A DNA stretch of 64,000 nt from Liminaster sp017519885. Lineage in GTDB: Bacteria; Bacteroidota; Bacteroidia; Bacteroidales; UBA3663. Where the stretch lies: assembly GCA_017519885.1 (NCBI GenBank), contig JAFWRO010000021.1:62001-126000 (forward strand), in the 5' to 3' direction. Below the pieces are notes generated by a model that was given only the letters and a program-made list of their open reading frames with translations, had not been told where the DNA came from and searched no databases. Every line of letters starts with the position of its first letter. Within the stretch, counting starts at the first letter, position 1. Below, in pieces: positions 7,612-16,490 of the stretch. A program made the position numbers and the translations under genes.

Positions 7612-8726
7612 CCGGCGACGTCGGGAAGGAGGAGTTGTTCGAACACTTCCGATTCGTGGCCGACAGGGGACAGGGACCTCTTCGCGTCGATAAGTTCCTG
7701 GTGGACCGTATCGTGGGCACAAGCCGCAACCGCATACAGAATGCTGCCGATGCCGGATACATCCTGGTCAACGGCAAGCCCGAGAAGTCGAACTACAAGG
7801 TGCGTCCCGGTGATGTGGTGCAGGTTATGATGGACCGTCCGCGTCACTCTACCGAAATCGTTCCCGAGGACATCCCGCTTGACATTGTCTATGAGGATGA
7901 TGACCTGCTTGTGGTGAACAAGCCTGCTGGTATGGTGGTTCATCCGGGACACGGCAATTACACCGGGACCTTGGTCAACGCCCTGGCCTGGCATTTTCTG
8001 CAGGAAGGCATCGAACTCGACCTGACGGGAGAGGACGAGGAAAGTGAAGAAGGGGAGGACGGAGCTGCGTTATCCGAAGGAAGTGCTTCGCCCGACGCCG
8101 AACAAAAGCCCGACTTCCAGAAACGTCTGGGACTGGTGCATCGCATCGACAAGGAGACTTCGGGTCTGCTGGTGATTGCCAAGAACGAGGATGCGGGCAC
8201 TTCGCTCAGCCGTCAGTTCTTCCACAAGACGACACGTCGACTCTACACTGCCCTGGTTTGGGGACATGTGGAGGAGGACGAAGGAACGATAGTGGGAAAC
8301 ATCGGACGCAATAAGCGCGACCGCACCCTGATGGAGTATTATCCCGAAGGAAGCGAGGAAGGCAAGCCTGCCGTCACCCATTATCGAGTCATCGAGCGAC
8401 TGGGGTACGTCACCCTTGTCGAATGCCGGCTTGAGACGGGACGAACCCACCAGATACGTGTCCATATGAAGCATGCGGGACACACGCTCTTCAACGACAA
8501 GACCTACGGTGGCGACCAGATACTCAAAGGCACCACCTTCGCAAAATATTCGCAGTTCGTGCGTAACTGCTTTGACATCTGTCCGCGACAGGCATTGCAT
8601 GCCGGGACACTCGGTTTCCGTCATCCCCGCACAGGGGAGGAGATGGACTTCGAGGCCCCATTGCCCGCCGACATGGCCCGACTCGTCGAAAAGTGGCGGG
8701 AATATGTTAGTAAAAGAAACTATTAA
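7599..8726 (+). CDS. rluD: 23S rRNA pseudouridine synthase, RluD family
   Basis: A 375-aa protein. An S4 RNA-binding domain (LRVDKFLVDRIVGTSRNRIQ through YKVRPGDVV, residues ~27-80) precedes the pseudouridine synthase domain. The catalytic Asp lies in HRIDKETSGLLVIAK; LETGRTHQIRVHMKHAGH is the conserved Arg-His motif. It converts specific uridines of 23S rRNA to pseudouridine. An acidic insert of ~25 residues (GEDEESEEGEDG...) sits just before the catalytic motif and makes the protein longer than the usual ~325. It overlaps the PASTA gene by 13 bp and its stop codon overlaps the ddl start by one base. Confidence 0.92.
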   Translation: MDGVTGDVGKEELFEHFRFVADRGQGPLRVDKFLVDRIVGTSRNRIQNAADAGYILVNGKPEKSNYKVRPGDVVQVMMDRPRHSTEIVPEDIPLDIVYEDDDLLVVNKPAGMVVHPGHGNYTGTLVNALAWHFLQEGIELDLTGEDEESEEGEDGAALSEGSASPDAEQKPDFQKRLGLVHRIDKETSGLLVIAKNEDAGTSLSRQFFHKTTRRLYTALVWGHVEEDEGTIVGNIGRNKRDRTLMEYYPEGSEEGKPAVTHYRVIERLGYVTLVECRLETGRTHQIRVHMKHAGHTLFNDKTYGGDQILKGTTFAKYSQFVRNCFDICPRQALHAGTLGFRHPRTGEEMDFEAPLPADMARLVEKWREYVSKRNY

Positions 8727-9718
8727 TGAAAAAAATCGCAATCGTGGCTGGAGGCGACTCCAGCGAATATGTGGTTTCGCTCCGCAGTGCCCAGGGCATC
8801 TGGAGCTTCGTTGACCACAGTAAATATGAGACCAGCATCATCGTCATCAAGGGAACCGAATGGAAGATGGTGCAGTATGACGGCAAGCAGTACGACTGGG
8901 ACAAGACCTGGCCCGTCGATCGTGAGGACTTTTCGGTCGTGATGGACGGCGTGAAACTCACCTTCGATTTCGCCTATATCATCATCCACGGAACCCCAGG
9001 TGAGAATGGTATCCTGCAAGGATATTTCGACATGATACGCATGCCCTACAGCTGTTGCGGCGTGCTGGCAGCAGCCCTCACCTGTTCGAAGTTCACCTGC
9101 AACCGTTATCTTTCTACCTTCGGCATTCCTGTTGCCAAGAGCATCCTGCTTCATGTGGGCGAAGAAGTGGATACCGAGCAGTGCGTCAAGGAACTGGGTC
9201 TGCCCGTCTTTGTCAAGCCCAATGCCGGTGGCTCGTCGTATGCCACCACAAAGGTGAAGACGCCCGAAGAACTGCAACCCGCCATCGCAGCCGCCAAACG
9301 TGAGGCTACGGGCGAGGTCATCATCGAAAGTTTCATGCAGGGCACCGAGGTAACCTGCGGATGCTATACCTCACGTGACGGTCTGCGCGCCTTGCCCATC
9401 ACCGAAGTCGTCTCGAAGAAGGAGTTCTTCGATGTCGATGCGAAATATAATGGTGCAGTGGAGGAGATTACCCCTGCACGCATCTCGGACGAAATGACCC
9501 AGAAGATCCAGGCACTGACCCGACGTATCTACGGATATGTGGGTGCCAAGGGTATCATCCGTGTCGATTACATCATCATCGGCGACACCCCGCATCTTCT
9601 GGAAGTCAACACGACTCCCGGCATGACTGCCACCTCGTTTATCCCGCAGGAGGTCAGAGCTGCCGGTCTTGACATCTCGGATGTCATGGATGACGTAATT
9701 ACCTTTGGATCATTATAG
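8726..9718 (+). CDS. ddl: D-alanine--D-alanine ligase
   Basis: A 330-aa ATP-grasp enzyme, normal length for Ddl. It joins two D-Ala for peptidoglycan precursors. The N-terminal domain contains HGTPGENGILQGYFDMI near 90. The ATP-binding centre has VFVKPNAGGSSYATTKV (phosphate-binding loop). Metal and product binding residues lie in IIRVDYIIIGDTPHLLEVNTTPGMT, ending in the typical EVNTTPGM. The start ATG at 8726 shares a base with the rluD stop (TAATG), so translation is coupled. Confidence 0.95.
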   Translation: MKKIAIVAGGDSSEYVVSLRSAQGIWSFVDHSKYETSIIVIKGTEWKMVQYDGKQYDWDKTWPVDREDFSVVMDGVKLTFDFAYIIIHGTPGENGILQGYFDMIRMPYSCCGVLAAALTCSKFTCNRYLSTFGIPVAKSILLHVGEEVDTEQCVKELGLPVFVKPNAGGSSYATTKVKTPEELQPAIAAAKREATGEVIIESFMQGTEVTCGCYTSRDGLRALPITEVVSKKEFFDVDAKYNGAVEEITPARISDEMTQKIQALTRRIYGYVGAKGIIRVDYIIIGDTPHLLEVNTTPGMTATSFIPQEVRAAGLDISDVMDDVITFGSL

Positions 9719-9744
9719 TTTTTTAATCTAAACCCAAAAACATT

Positions 9745-10932
9745 ATGGCAGAATACAATTTTGATGACATTCGTTGCTACAACGACGCAGACATCCCTTC
9801 GAAACTTTGGCCACTGGCCGATCGTCCGGAAATACTGGGCGCCATCAAGGCCGGATTCCCTAATGTCGATCCCGAGCAGATGAAGGCACTCATCCTGAGT
9901 TGTAAGACGGTGAAGGATTTTCAAACCAAGGTAATCCTTCTCATCCTCGATATGCTGTGCAAAAAATGCACCGATGGCGTTGAGGCCTACGGACTTGATC
10001 AGATTGACTTCACCAACGGACACCTCTTTGTGACCAACCATCGCGATATTGTGCTTGATTCGGCTCTGCTCAACTACATTCTTGCCAAGAACGGCAAGGA
10101 GACTTCCGAAATCGCCATCGGCAACAACCTTTTTGCCGCTCCATGGATCGAGGACCTTGTCAGGGTGAACAAGAGCTTCGTCGTGCGTCGTGACATTACC
10201 GGTCGCCAGCTGCTCGAGGCTTCGATGAAGTTGTCGGCATATATCTATAAGGAGATTGTCGAAAACAAGTGCTCCATCTGGATGGCACAGCGTGAGGGAC
10301 GTTCGAAGGACAACTCCGACAACACACAGGCTTCGGTCATCAAGATGCTTTCGCTGGGTGGCAAGAGCAAGGACCATATGCAGAATGTTCGTGCGCTGCA
10401 CACCATCCCAGTTGCCATCAGTTACGAGTATGACCCCTGCGACTACCTCAAGGCTGCCGAGTTCCAGCTCAAGCGCGACAACCCGGAATGGAAGAAGACC
10501 AAAGCCGACGACGTGAAGAGTATGGCAACGGGCCTGATGGGCTACAAGGGCCGCATTCGCTACACCTTCACTTCAGAGCTCAATGGCGTGTTCGACCAGT
10601 ATCCTTGGATCAACGACAGGAACGCGCAGGTCAACTGTGTCTGCGAAACCATCGACAACATGCTGCATGAGGCAATGGTGCTCTATTCGATCAACTATGT
10701 GGCCTACGACCTGAAGTACCAGACCGATCGCTATAAGAATCAGAAGATGTACACCGAGGCAGATAAGACCAAGGCTGCTGCATACTTGAACGGACAACTC
10801 GCCAAGGTGGACATCCCGAACCGCGACGAGGCCTTCCTTTGGGATATGCTGCTCACTATGTACAGTAACCCGGTATTCAACAAGGAGAAACTTTCCAGGG
10901 AGCGGGATACGAACTATGTGCCTATGACTTAA
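9745..10932 (+). CDS. glycerolipid acyltransferase (PlsC/PlsB-like), long form
   Basis: A 395-aa protein. The acyltransferase HX4D motif is seen in NHRDIVLDSALL near residue 93, and a block III-like motif in AQREGRSKDNSDN near 186. It probably acylates a glycerol-phosphate or lysophospholipid on the cytoplasmic membrane face, although no strong membrane helix is visible. It is much longer than PlsC (~240 aa); the Bacteroidetes long form has a C-terminal region of ~150 residues of unknown role. It is 26 bp after ddl and 12 bp before nadC, so co-transcribed. Confidence 0.82.
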   Translation: MAEYNFDDIRCYNDADIPSKLWPLADRPEILGAIKAGFPNVDPEQMKALILSCKTVKDFQTKVILLILDMLCKKCTDGVEAYGLDQIDFTNGHLFVTNHRDIVLDSALLNYILAKNGKETSEIAIGNNLFAAPWIEDLVRVNKSFVVRRDITGRQLLEASMKLSAYIYKEIVENKCSIWMAQREGRSKDNSDNTQASVIKMLSLGGKSKDHMQNVRALHTIPVAISYEYDPCDYLKAAEFQLKRDNPEWKKTKADDVKSMATGLMGYKGRIRYTFTSELNGVFDQYPWINDRNAQVNCVCETIDNMLHEAMVLYSINYVAYDLKYQTDRYKNQKMYTEADKTKAAAYLNGQLAKVDIPNRDEAFLWDMLLTMYSNPVFNKEKLSRERDTNYVPMT

Positions 10933-10944
10933 TGCCTATCTACT

Positions 10945-11799
10945 ATGGACGAAAAGATTGTCAACGAGCTCATCGAGGAGCTCATCAAACTGAGTTTCGC
11001 CGAGGATATCGGCGATGGTGACCACACTACGCTCTGCTGCATCCCCGCCGATGCTATCGGCAAGCAGAAACTCCTGATCAAGGAGGAGGGCATCCTGGCT
11101 GGCGTCGATATTGCACGCCGCGTGTTCAATGCCTTCGACCCTGAACTCAAGATGGAGGTCTTCATGCAGGATGGCGCTCATGTCGTTCCCGGTGATGTGC
11201 CTTTCATCGTGACCGGCAAGGAGCAGAGCCTGCTGCAGACCGAACGCCTGATGCTCAATATTATGCAGCGCATGAGCGGCATCGCCACCATGACCGCACG
11301 TTACGTCAAGGCCTTGGAAGGAACAGGCACCAAGGTGCTCGATACCCGCAAGACCACTCCTGGCATGCGTATCCTCGAGAAGATGGCTGTCAAGATCGGT
11401 GGTGGCTGCAACCATCGCATCGGTCTGTTCGACATGATTCTGCTCAAGGACAACCATGTCGATTTCTCGGGCGGCATCCACAATGCCATCAGCCGTGCCA
11501 AGCAGTATTGCAAGGAGAAGGGTAAGAACCTCAAGATCGAGGTGGAGGTGCGCAACTTCAAGGAACTCGACGAGGCATTGGCCGAAGGCGTGGATCGCAT
11601 TATGTTCGACAACTTCACACCCGAAGATACTGCCAAAGCCGTGAAGATCGTCAACCATCGCTGCGAGACCGAGTCGTCGGGAGGCATCACCTACGACACG
11701 ATGCTTCCTTATGCCAAGGCTGGAGTTGATTATATCTCCTTCGGTGCCCTGACCCATTCCGTGAAGGGTCTTGATATGTCGTTCAAGGCGGTTAAGTGA
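10945..11799 (+). CDS. nadC: nicotinate-nucleotide pyrophosphorylase (quinolinate phosphoribosyltransferase)
   Basis: A 284-aa protein, typical for NadC. It converts quinolinate and PRPP to nicotinate mononucleotide in de novo NAD synthesis. Motifs: SFAEDIGDGDHTT at the N-terminus, LLQTERLMLNIMQRMSGIAT, DTRKTTPGMRILEKMAVKIGGG (substrate Arg/Lys), RIGLFDMILLKDNHV, and the barrel end GVDYISFGALTHSVKGLD. No nadA or nadB is next to it. A hairpin terminator follows at 11837. Confidence 0.95.
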   Translation: MDEKIVNELIEELIKLSFAEDIGDGDHTTLCCIPADAIGKQKLLIKEEGILAGVDIARRVFNAFDPELKMEVFMQDGAHVVPGDVPFIVTGKEQSLLQTERLMLNIMQRMSGIATMTARYVKALEGTGTKVLDTRKTTPGMRILEKMAVKIGGGCNHRIGLFDMILLKDNHVDFSGGIHNAISRAKQYCKEKGKNLKIEVEVRNFKELDEALAEGVDRIMFDNFTPEDTAKAVKIVNHRCETESSGGITYDTMLPYAKAGVDYISFGALTHSVKGLDMSFKAVK

Positions 11800-11836
11800 T
11801 TCCAATCAAGGATCATCTTATGCTATATTATCTTGG

Positions 11837-11871
11837 GGCTCATCCTTTTAGGATGGGCCTCTTGCTTTTTT
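11837..11871 (+). terminator. terminator after nadC
   Basis: GGCTCATCC at 11837-11845 pairs with GGATGGGCC at 11851-11859 (one G-T pair, 5-nt loop) and is followed by CTTGCTTTTTT. Confidence 0.75.
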
Positions 11872-12021
11872 CCTGGCCAACTTGTAGCTCCTGCCTGTCA
11901 TTTTTCGTGTCGAAATGCATTAATTTGCCGTTTAAAGTTGCTTTTTTATATAAAAATGAAGAAATATTTAAAATTTTGCATCATTTTTTTCGATTTTTGA
12001 GGAAATTTCAAAAAAAGTCTG

Positions 12022-12029
12022 TATCTTTG
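12022..12029 (+). promoter_or_regulatory. -7 promoter box of the ilv operon
   Basis: TATCTTTG followed by CAATC lies about 50 bp upstream of the ilvD ATG. The leader is short (~40 nt) with no obvious leader peptide or attenuator, so attenuation control is not evident from sequence. Confidence 0.75.
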
Positions 12030-12077
12030 CAATCACTTTTCGTGTATTGTGTTTAATTGGTTAGTTTTTACGACAAA

Positions 12078-13880
12078 ATGAAGATTCAACTCAGAAGTGC
12101 TCAGACCACTGAGGGTCGCAGGATGGCGGGTGCCCGCGCCCTGTGGGTCGCTAATGGTATGAAGCGTGAAATGTTCGGCAAACCCGTTATTGCCATCGTC
12201 AACTCCTTTACCCAGTTTGTGCCAGGTCATACACATCTGCACGAGATCGGCCAGATTGTGAAGGCTGAGATCGAGAAACTCGGCTGCTATGCTGCTGAGT
12301 TCAATACTATTGCTGTCGATGACGGCATTGCCATGGGTCACGACGGTATGCTCTACTCGTTGCCTTCGCGCGACATCATTGCCGACTCGGTGGAATACAT
12401 GGTGAATGCGCACAAGGCTGATGCGATGATCTGCATCTCGAACTGCGACAAGGTGACTCCTGGCATGCTGATGGCTGCCATGCGTCTGAACATTCCTGCC
12501 GTCTTCTGCAGCGGAGGCCCAATGGAGGCTGGCAAGTGGCGCGGCGAGAATGCCGACCTCATCACCGCGATGGTCAAGGGTGCCGACCCATCGGTAACCG
12601 ACGAGGAAATGGCCGAAATCGAAGGCTGCGCTTGTCCAGGTTGCGGTTCGTGCTCGGGTATGTTCACTGCCAATTCGATGAACTCGCTTACCGAAGCCAT
12701 CGGACTCTCTCTGCCTGGCAATGGTTCCATCTTGGCTACTCACGTGAACCGTATCCAGCTCTTCAAGGACGCCGCAAAACTGATTGTCAAGAACGCATTG
12801 AAATACTATGAGGAGGGCGACGAGAGCGTGTTGCCACGCAGCATTGCCACTCGCGCTGCATTCCTCAACGCCATGACCCTCGACATTGCCATGGGTGGCT
12901 CGTCGAATACGGTGCTTCACCTGCTTGCCGTAGCGCAGGAAGGTGGCGTGGATTTCGAGATGAAGGACATCGATCGCCTGAGCCGCGTGGTGCCTTGCCT
13001 CTGCAAACTTGCTCCCAATACGCAGAAGTATTCGGTGCAGGAGGAGAACCGTGCAGGCGGCATCCTCGGCATTCTCGGCGAACTCGCCAAGGGCAATCTG
13101 CTCGACCTGAGTTGCAAGCGTGTCAATGGTGCAACGCTCGGTGAGGACATCGAGAAGTATTCCATCCTCAAGGAGAACATCGATCCTGAGGCCAGCCGCA
13201 TCTATCACAGTGCTCCTGCCGGCAAGTTCTCGATCAAGATGGGTTCGCAGAATGCACAATGGGAGACACTCGACACCGATCGTGCCAATGGTTGCATCCG
13301 CGACATCGAACACGCTTATACCAAGGATGGCGGCCTGGCTGTGCTCTTCGGCAATATCGCTAAGGATGGTTGCGTCGTCAAGACCGCAGGCGTGGCTCCT
13401 GAACTCTGGCATTTCGAAGGTCCCGCCGTTTGCTTCGACTCGCAGGAGGATGCTTGCGAAGGCATTCTCGGTGGCAAGGTCAAGAAAGGCGATTGTGTCG
13501 TCATCACCCACGAAGGACCCAAGGGTGGACCCGGTATGCAGGAGATGCTTTACCCGACATCCTACATCAAGTCGATGCACATGGGCAAGGAATGTGCCCT
13601 CATCACCGACGGACGTTTCTCGGGTGGTACTTCGGGTCTTTCCATCGGACACATCAGCCCTGAGGCAGCAGCCGGTGGCAACATCGGAAAGATCAAGGAT
13701 GGCGACATCATCGTCATCGACATCCCGACACGTTCGATCAACGTCAAGCTCAGCGACGAAGAGCTGGAAGCACGTCCACAGCAGCCTTTGAAGCGTCATC
13801 GCGTAGTCAGCAAGGCTTTGCGTGCCTATGCCCAGTCTGTTTCGTCAGCCGACAAGGGCGGTGTGCGTATCATCGATTAA
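12078..13880 (+). CDS. ilvD: dihydroxy-acid dehydratase
   Basis: A 600-aa protein from the ATG at 12078 (MKIQLRSAQTTEGRRMAGAR). An in-frame TTG 21 bp upstream is less likely. It dehydrates 2,3-dihydroxy-isovalerate and -methylvalerate to the 2-keto acids of Val and Ile. Fe-S cluster cysteines are visible in ISNCDKVTPGML and CACPGCGSCSGMFTANSMN; the C-terminal part has DGRFSGGTSGLSIGHISPEA. It is the first gene of ilvD-ilvB-ilvN-ilvC, after a strong promoter box. Confidence 0.96.
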   Translation: MKIQLRSAQTTEGRRMAGARALWVANGMKREMFGKPVIAIVNSFTQFVPGHTHLHEIGQIVKAEIEKLGCYAAEFNTIAVDDGIAMGHDGMLYSLPSRDIIADSVEYMVNAHKADAMICISNCDKVTPGMLMAAMRLNIPAVFCSGGPMEAGKWRGENADLITAMVKGADPSVTDEEMAEIEGCACPGCGSCSGMFTANSMNSLTEAIGLSLPGNGSILATHVNRIQLFKDAAKLIVKNALKYYEEGDESVLPRSIATRAAFLNAMTLDIAMGGSSNTVLHLLAVAQEGGVDFEMKDIDRLSRVVPCLCKLAPNTQKYSVQEENRAGGILGILGELAKGNLLDLSCKRVNGATLGEDIEKYSILKENIDPEASRIYHSAPAGKFSIKMGSQNAQWETLDTDRANGCIRDIEHAYTKDGGLAVLFGNIAKDGCVVKTAGVAPELWHFEGPAVCFDSQEDACEGILGGKVKKGDCVVITHEGPKGGPGMQEMLYPTSYIKSMHMGKECALITDGRFSGGTSGLSIGHISPEAAAGGNIGKIKDGDIIVIDIPTRSINVKLSDEELEARPQQPLKRHRVVSKALRAYAQSVSSADKGGVRIID

Positions 13881-13930
13881 TACGTGCGTATCAGGATTAA
13901 TAAGGAAATAAATCAGAAACAACCCATAGA

Positions 13931-15628
13931 ATGTCAGAAAGAATATCTGGTGCAGAAGCGCTGATGCGCAGCCTCGAGGACCAGGGTGTCACCACCCTCT
14001 TCGGATATCCAGGAGGTGCCATTATGCCTACTTACGATGCACTCTATGATCACCGTGACAAACTCAACCATGTGCTGGTAAGACATGAACAGGGTGCCAT
14101 CCATGCTGCACAAGGCTATGCCCGCGTCAGTGGACGTACAGGTGTGGTATTGGTAACATCAGGCCCTGGTGCCATGAACACCATCACCGGTCTTGCCGAT
14201 GCAATGATCGACTCCACTCCGCTTGTCGTCATCTGCGGACAAGTAGGAGCCGCCATGCTGGGTACCGATGCCTTCCAGGAGGTCGATGTAGTGGGTGTGA
14301 CACAGCCTATCAGCAAGTGGAACTATCAGATCCGTCGTGCCGAAGATGTGGCATGGGCCGTGGCTCGTGCATTCTATATTGCAGGTACGGGTCGTCCCGG
14401 TCCCGTCGTGCTCGACTTCACAAAGAATGCGCAGACCACCGTCATCGACTATGAGCCGCAGAAGGTCAACTTCATTCGTTCGTATGTGCCTGAGCCTGTT
14501 TGCGAAATGTCGGTAATCCAGAAAGCTGCCGAGATGATTAACCAGAGCGTGAAACCATTTATGCTGGTGGGTCAGGGTGTCGAACTTGCTGGTGCCAATC
14601 AGGAAGTGCTCGAACTTGCCGAGAAGGCACAGATTCCTTTCGGATGCACGATGCTTGGCCTTTCGGCAATTCCTTCCGACCATCCTCTCAACAAGGGCAT
14701 GCTTGGTATGCACGGCAACCTCGGTCCCAATGTGATGACCAACCAGTGCGACCTGCTGATTGCCGTGGGTATGCGTTTCGACGATCGTGTGACCGGCAAC
14801 CTCAAGACCTACGCCAAGCAGGCCAAGGTCATCCACTTCGAGATCGACCCTTCGGAAATCAACAAGAACGTGAAGGTCGATGTGGCCGTTCTCGGCAACT
14901 GCAAGCAGACCCTTGCCGACCTCATTCCTTATGTTGATGAGGCAAAGCACGGCTCGTGGATAGCTGGTTTCAAGCCCTACGAAGAGAAGGAGTATGACAA
15001 GGTCATCGACAAGGCATTGCATCCCACCGAGGGACCATTGCTGATGGGTGAAGTGATCCGCAAGGTGAGCGAAGCAGCCAACAATGAGGCTATTCTTGTT
15101 ACCGATGTGGGCCAGAACCAGTTGTTTGGATGCCGCTACTTCAAGTTCACGAAGAAGCGCTCCATAGTCACTTCGGGTGGTTGCGGCACGATGGGCTTTG
15201 CCCTTCCTGCTGCCATCGGTGCCACCTTCGGTGCTCCCGACCGCACTGTCTGCATGTTTGTAGGCGATGGAGGTCTGCAGATGACCATTCAGGAGTTGGG
15301 CACCATCATGGAACAGAAGGCTCCGGTGAAGATGATACTGCTTAACAACAATTATTTGGGCAATGTGCGCCAGTGGCAGTATCTGTTCTTCAACAAGCGC
15401 TACTCGTTCACCCCGATGCTGAATCCCGACTACGAGTTGATTTCCAAGGGTTATGGCATCCCATGCCGCACTGTCGTTGAGCGTGAGGACCTGGATGCAG
15501 CCATTCGCGAGATGCTCGACACCGAAGGTCCATTCCTCTTGCAGTGTGCAGTGAAGGAAGAAGATAATGTATTACCGATGACTCCTCCAGGTTCCAACGT
15601 GGATGAGATGTTATTAGAAATATTGTGA
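13931..15628 (+). CDS. ilvB: acetolactate synthase, large (catalytic) subunit
   Basis: A 565-aa ThDP-dependent enzyme. N-terminal GVTTLFGYPGGAIMPTYDAL, the catalytic Glu in LVRHEQGAIHAAQGYARVSG, SGPGAMNTITGLADAM, FAD-domain motifs (MLGMHGNLGPNVMTNQCDLL), and the ThDP/Mg site GDGGLQMTIQELGT...NNNYLG are all present. It condenses two pyruvates to acetolactate, or pyruvate plus 2-ketobutyrate to acetohydroxybutyrate. The next gene, ilvN, begins one base after its stop codon. Confidence 0.96.
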   Translation: MSERISGAEALMRSLEDQGVTTLFGYPGGAIMPTYDALYDHRDKLNHVLVRHEQGAIHAAQGYARVSGRTGVVLVTSGPGAMNTITGLADAMIDSTPLVVICGQVGAAMLGTDAFQEVDVVGVTQPISKWNYQIRRAEDVAWAVARAFYIAGTGRPGPVVLDFTKNAQTTVIDYEPQKVNFIRSYVPEPVCEMSVIQKAAEMINQSVKPFMLVGQGVELAGANQEVLELAEKAQIPFGCTMLGLSAIPSDHPLNKGMLGMHGNLGPNVMTNQCDLLIAVGMRFDDRVTGNLKTYAKQAKVIHFEIDPSEINKNVKVDVAVLGNCKQTLADLIPYVDEAKHGSWIAGFKPYEEKEYDKVIDKALHPTEGPLLMGEVIRKVSEAANNEAILVTDVGQNQLFGCRYFKFTKKRSIVTSGGCGTMGFALPAAIGATFGAPDRTVCMFVGDGGLQMTIQELGTIMEQKAPVKMILLNNNYLGNVRQWQYLFFNKRYSFTPMLNPDYELISKGYGIPCRTVVEREDLDAAIREMLDTEGPFLLQCAVKEEDNVLPMTPPGSNVDEMLLEIL

Positions 15629-15629
15629 T

Positions 15630-16457
15630 ATGGCAGAATATATGAAAAATGGCGGTGAGTGCGGCGATTGCAACACTTGCGGCAAATGCGACGAGGCACA
15701 GGCATCGTTGCAGGCTTTGGATGAGGCTGTGAAGGCAGCGGCTGCCATTGACCGCAATTCGTACGAGAAGAACCTCTATCGCGAACGTGCAGCATCTTTG
15801 GCCGAAGACCTCAAGGACGGAGGCTTCCATGAGCGATTCTCGAAGACTGCTGTTGATGCACCTTCCACCTTAGGAAAAGAGGGCGCATTGCTCAGCCCAT
15901 TGCATGAAGGACTGACACACTACACGCTGATTGTCTATTCCGAGAACTACGCAGGTATCCTCAACCAGATTACGGCAGTGTTTACACGTCGTCAGGTCAA
16001 CATCGAGACGCTCAACGTGTGTGCATCATCGACACCAGGCGTACATAAATATACGATTACCTGTTACTGCAAGCAGGAGATGGCCGAGATGCTCACCAAG
16101 CAGATCGAGAAGCGCATCGATGTGCTGCAGGCCAACTGCTTCGTTGATGACGAGATCTTCATCCTCGAGACGTCGCTCTTGAAACTGGCTACTCCGATGG
16201 TGCTTGCCAACCCCGAGGTTTCGCGTATCGTGCGTCGTCACGATGCCCATATCGTGGAGGTCAATCCCACCTACACCATCGTCGAGAAGACTGGCATCAC
16301 GGCCGACGTACTTGACAACTTCAACCAGTTGAACAAACTGGGCTGCGTCCTGCAGTTCGTGCGTTCCGGACGCATCTCAATCACCAAGTCGTGCATCGAA
16401 CGTTTGGACCAGTATCTGACCAAGCGCGAGGAAGATCATGAGAAGGTGGAAGACTAG
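15630..16457 (+). CDS. ilvN: acetolactate synthase regulatory subunit with Cys-rich N-terminal extension
   Basis: A 275-aa protein. Residues ~95-170 form the ACT domain (YTLIVYSENYAGILNQITAV, RRQVNIETLNVCAS); a second small-subunit domain follows to the C-terminus. It activates IlvB and carries feedback control by Val. The ~94-residue N-terminal extension is odd: CGDCNTCGKC at residues 11-20 places four Cys at 11, 14, 17 and 20 (CxxCxxCxxC), followed by an Ala/Glu-rich helix. The start is supported because the ATG follows the ilvB stop by one base and the frame stays open. IlvN/IlvH proteins are commonly 160-190 aa. A metal site is inferred. Confidence 0.9.
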   Translation: MAEYMKNGGECGDCNTCGKCDEAQASLQALDEAVKAAAAIDRNSYEKNLYRERAASLAEDLKDGGFHERFSKTAVDAPSTLGKEGALLSPLHEGLTHYTLIVYSENYAGILNQITAVFTRRQVNIETLNVCASSTPGVHKYTITCYCKQEMAEMLTKQIEKRIDVLQANCFVDDEIFILETSLLKLATPMVLANPEVSRIVRRHDAHIVEVNPTYTIVEKTGITADVLDNFNQLNKLGCVLQFVRSGRISITKSCIERLDQYLTKREEDHEKVED

Positions 16458-16490
16458 AAATTATATAATAACCCATTAATTATAATCAAT

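Noticed and set aside
12033..13799. 588-aa minus-strand ORF
   Set aside because: Antisense of ilvD; no family features and no promoter.
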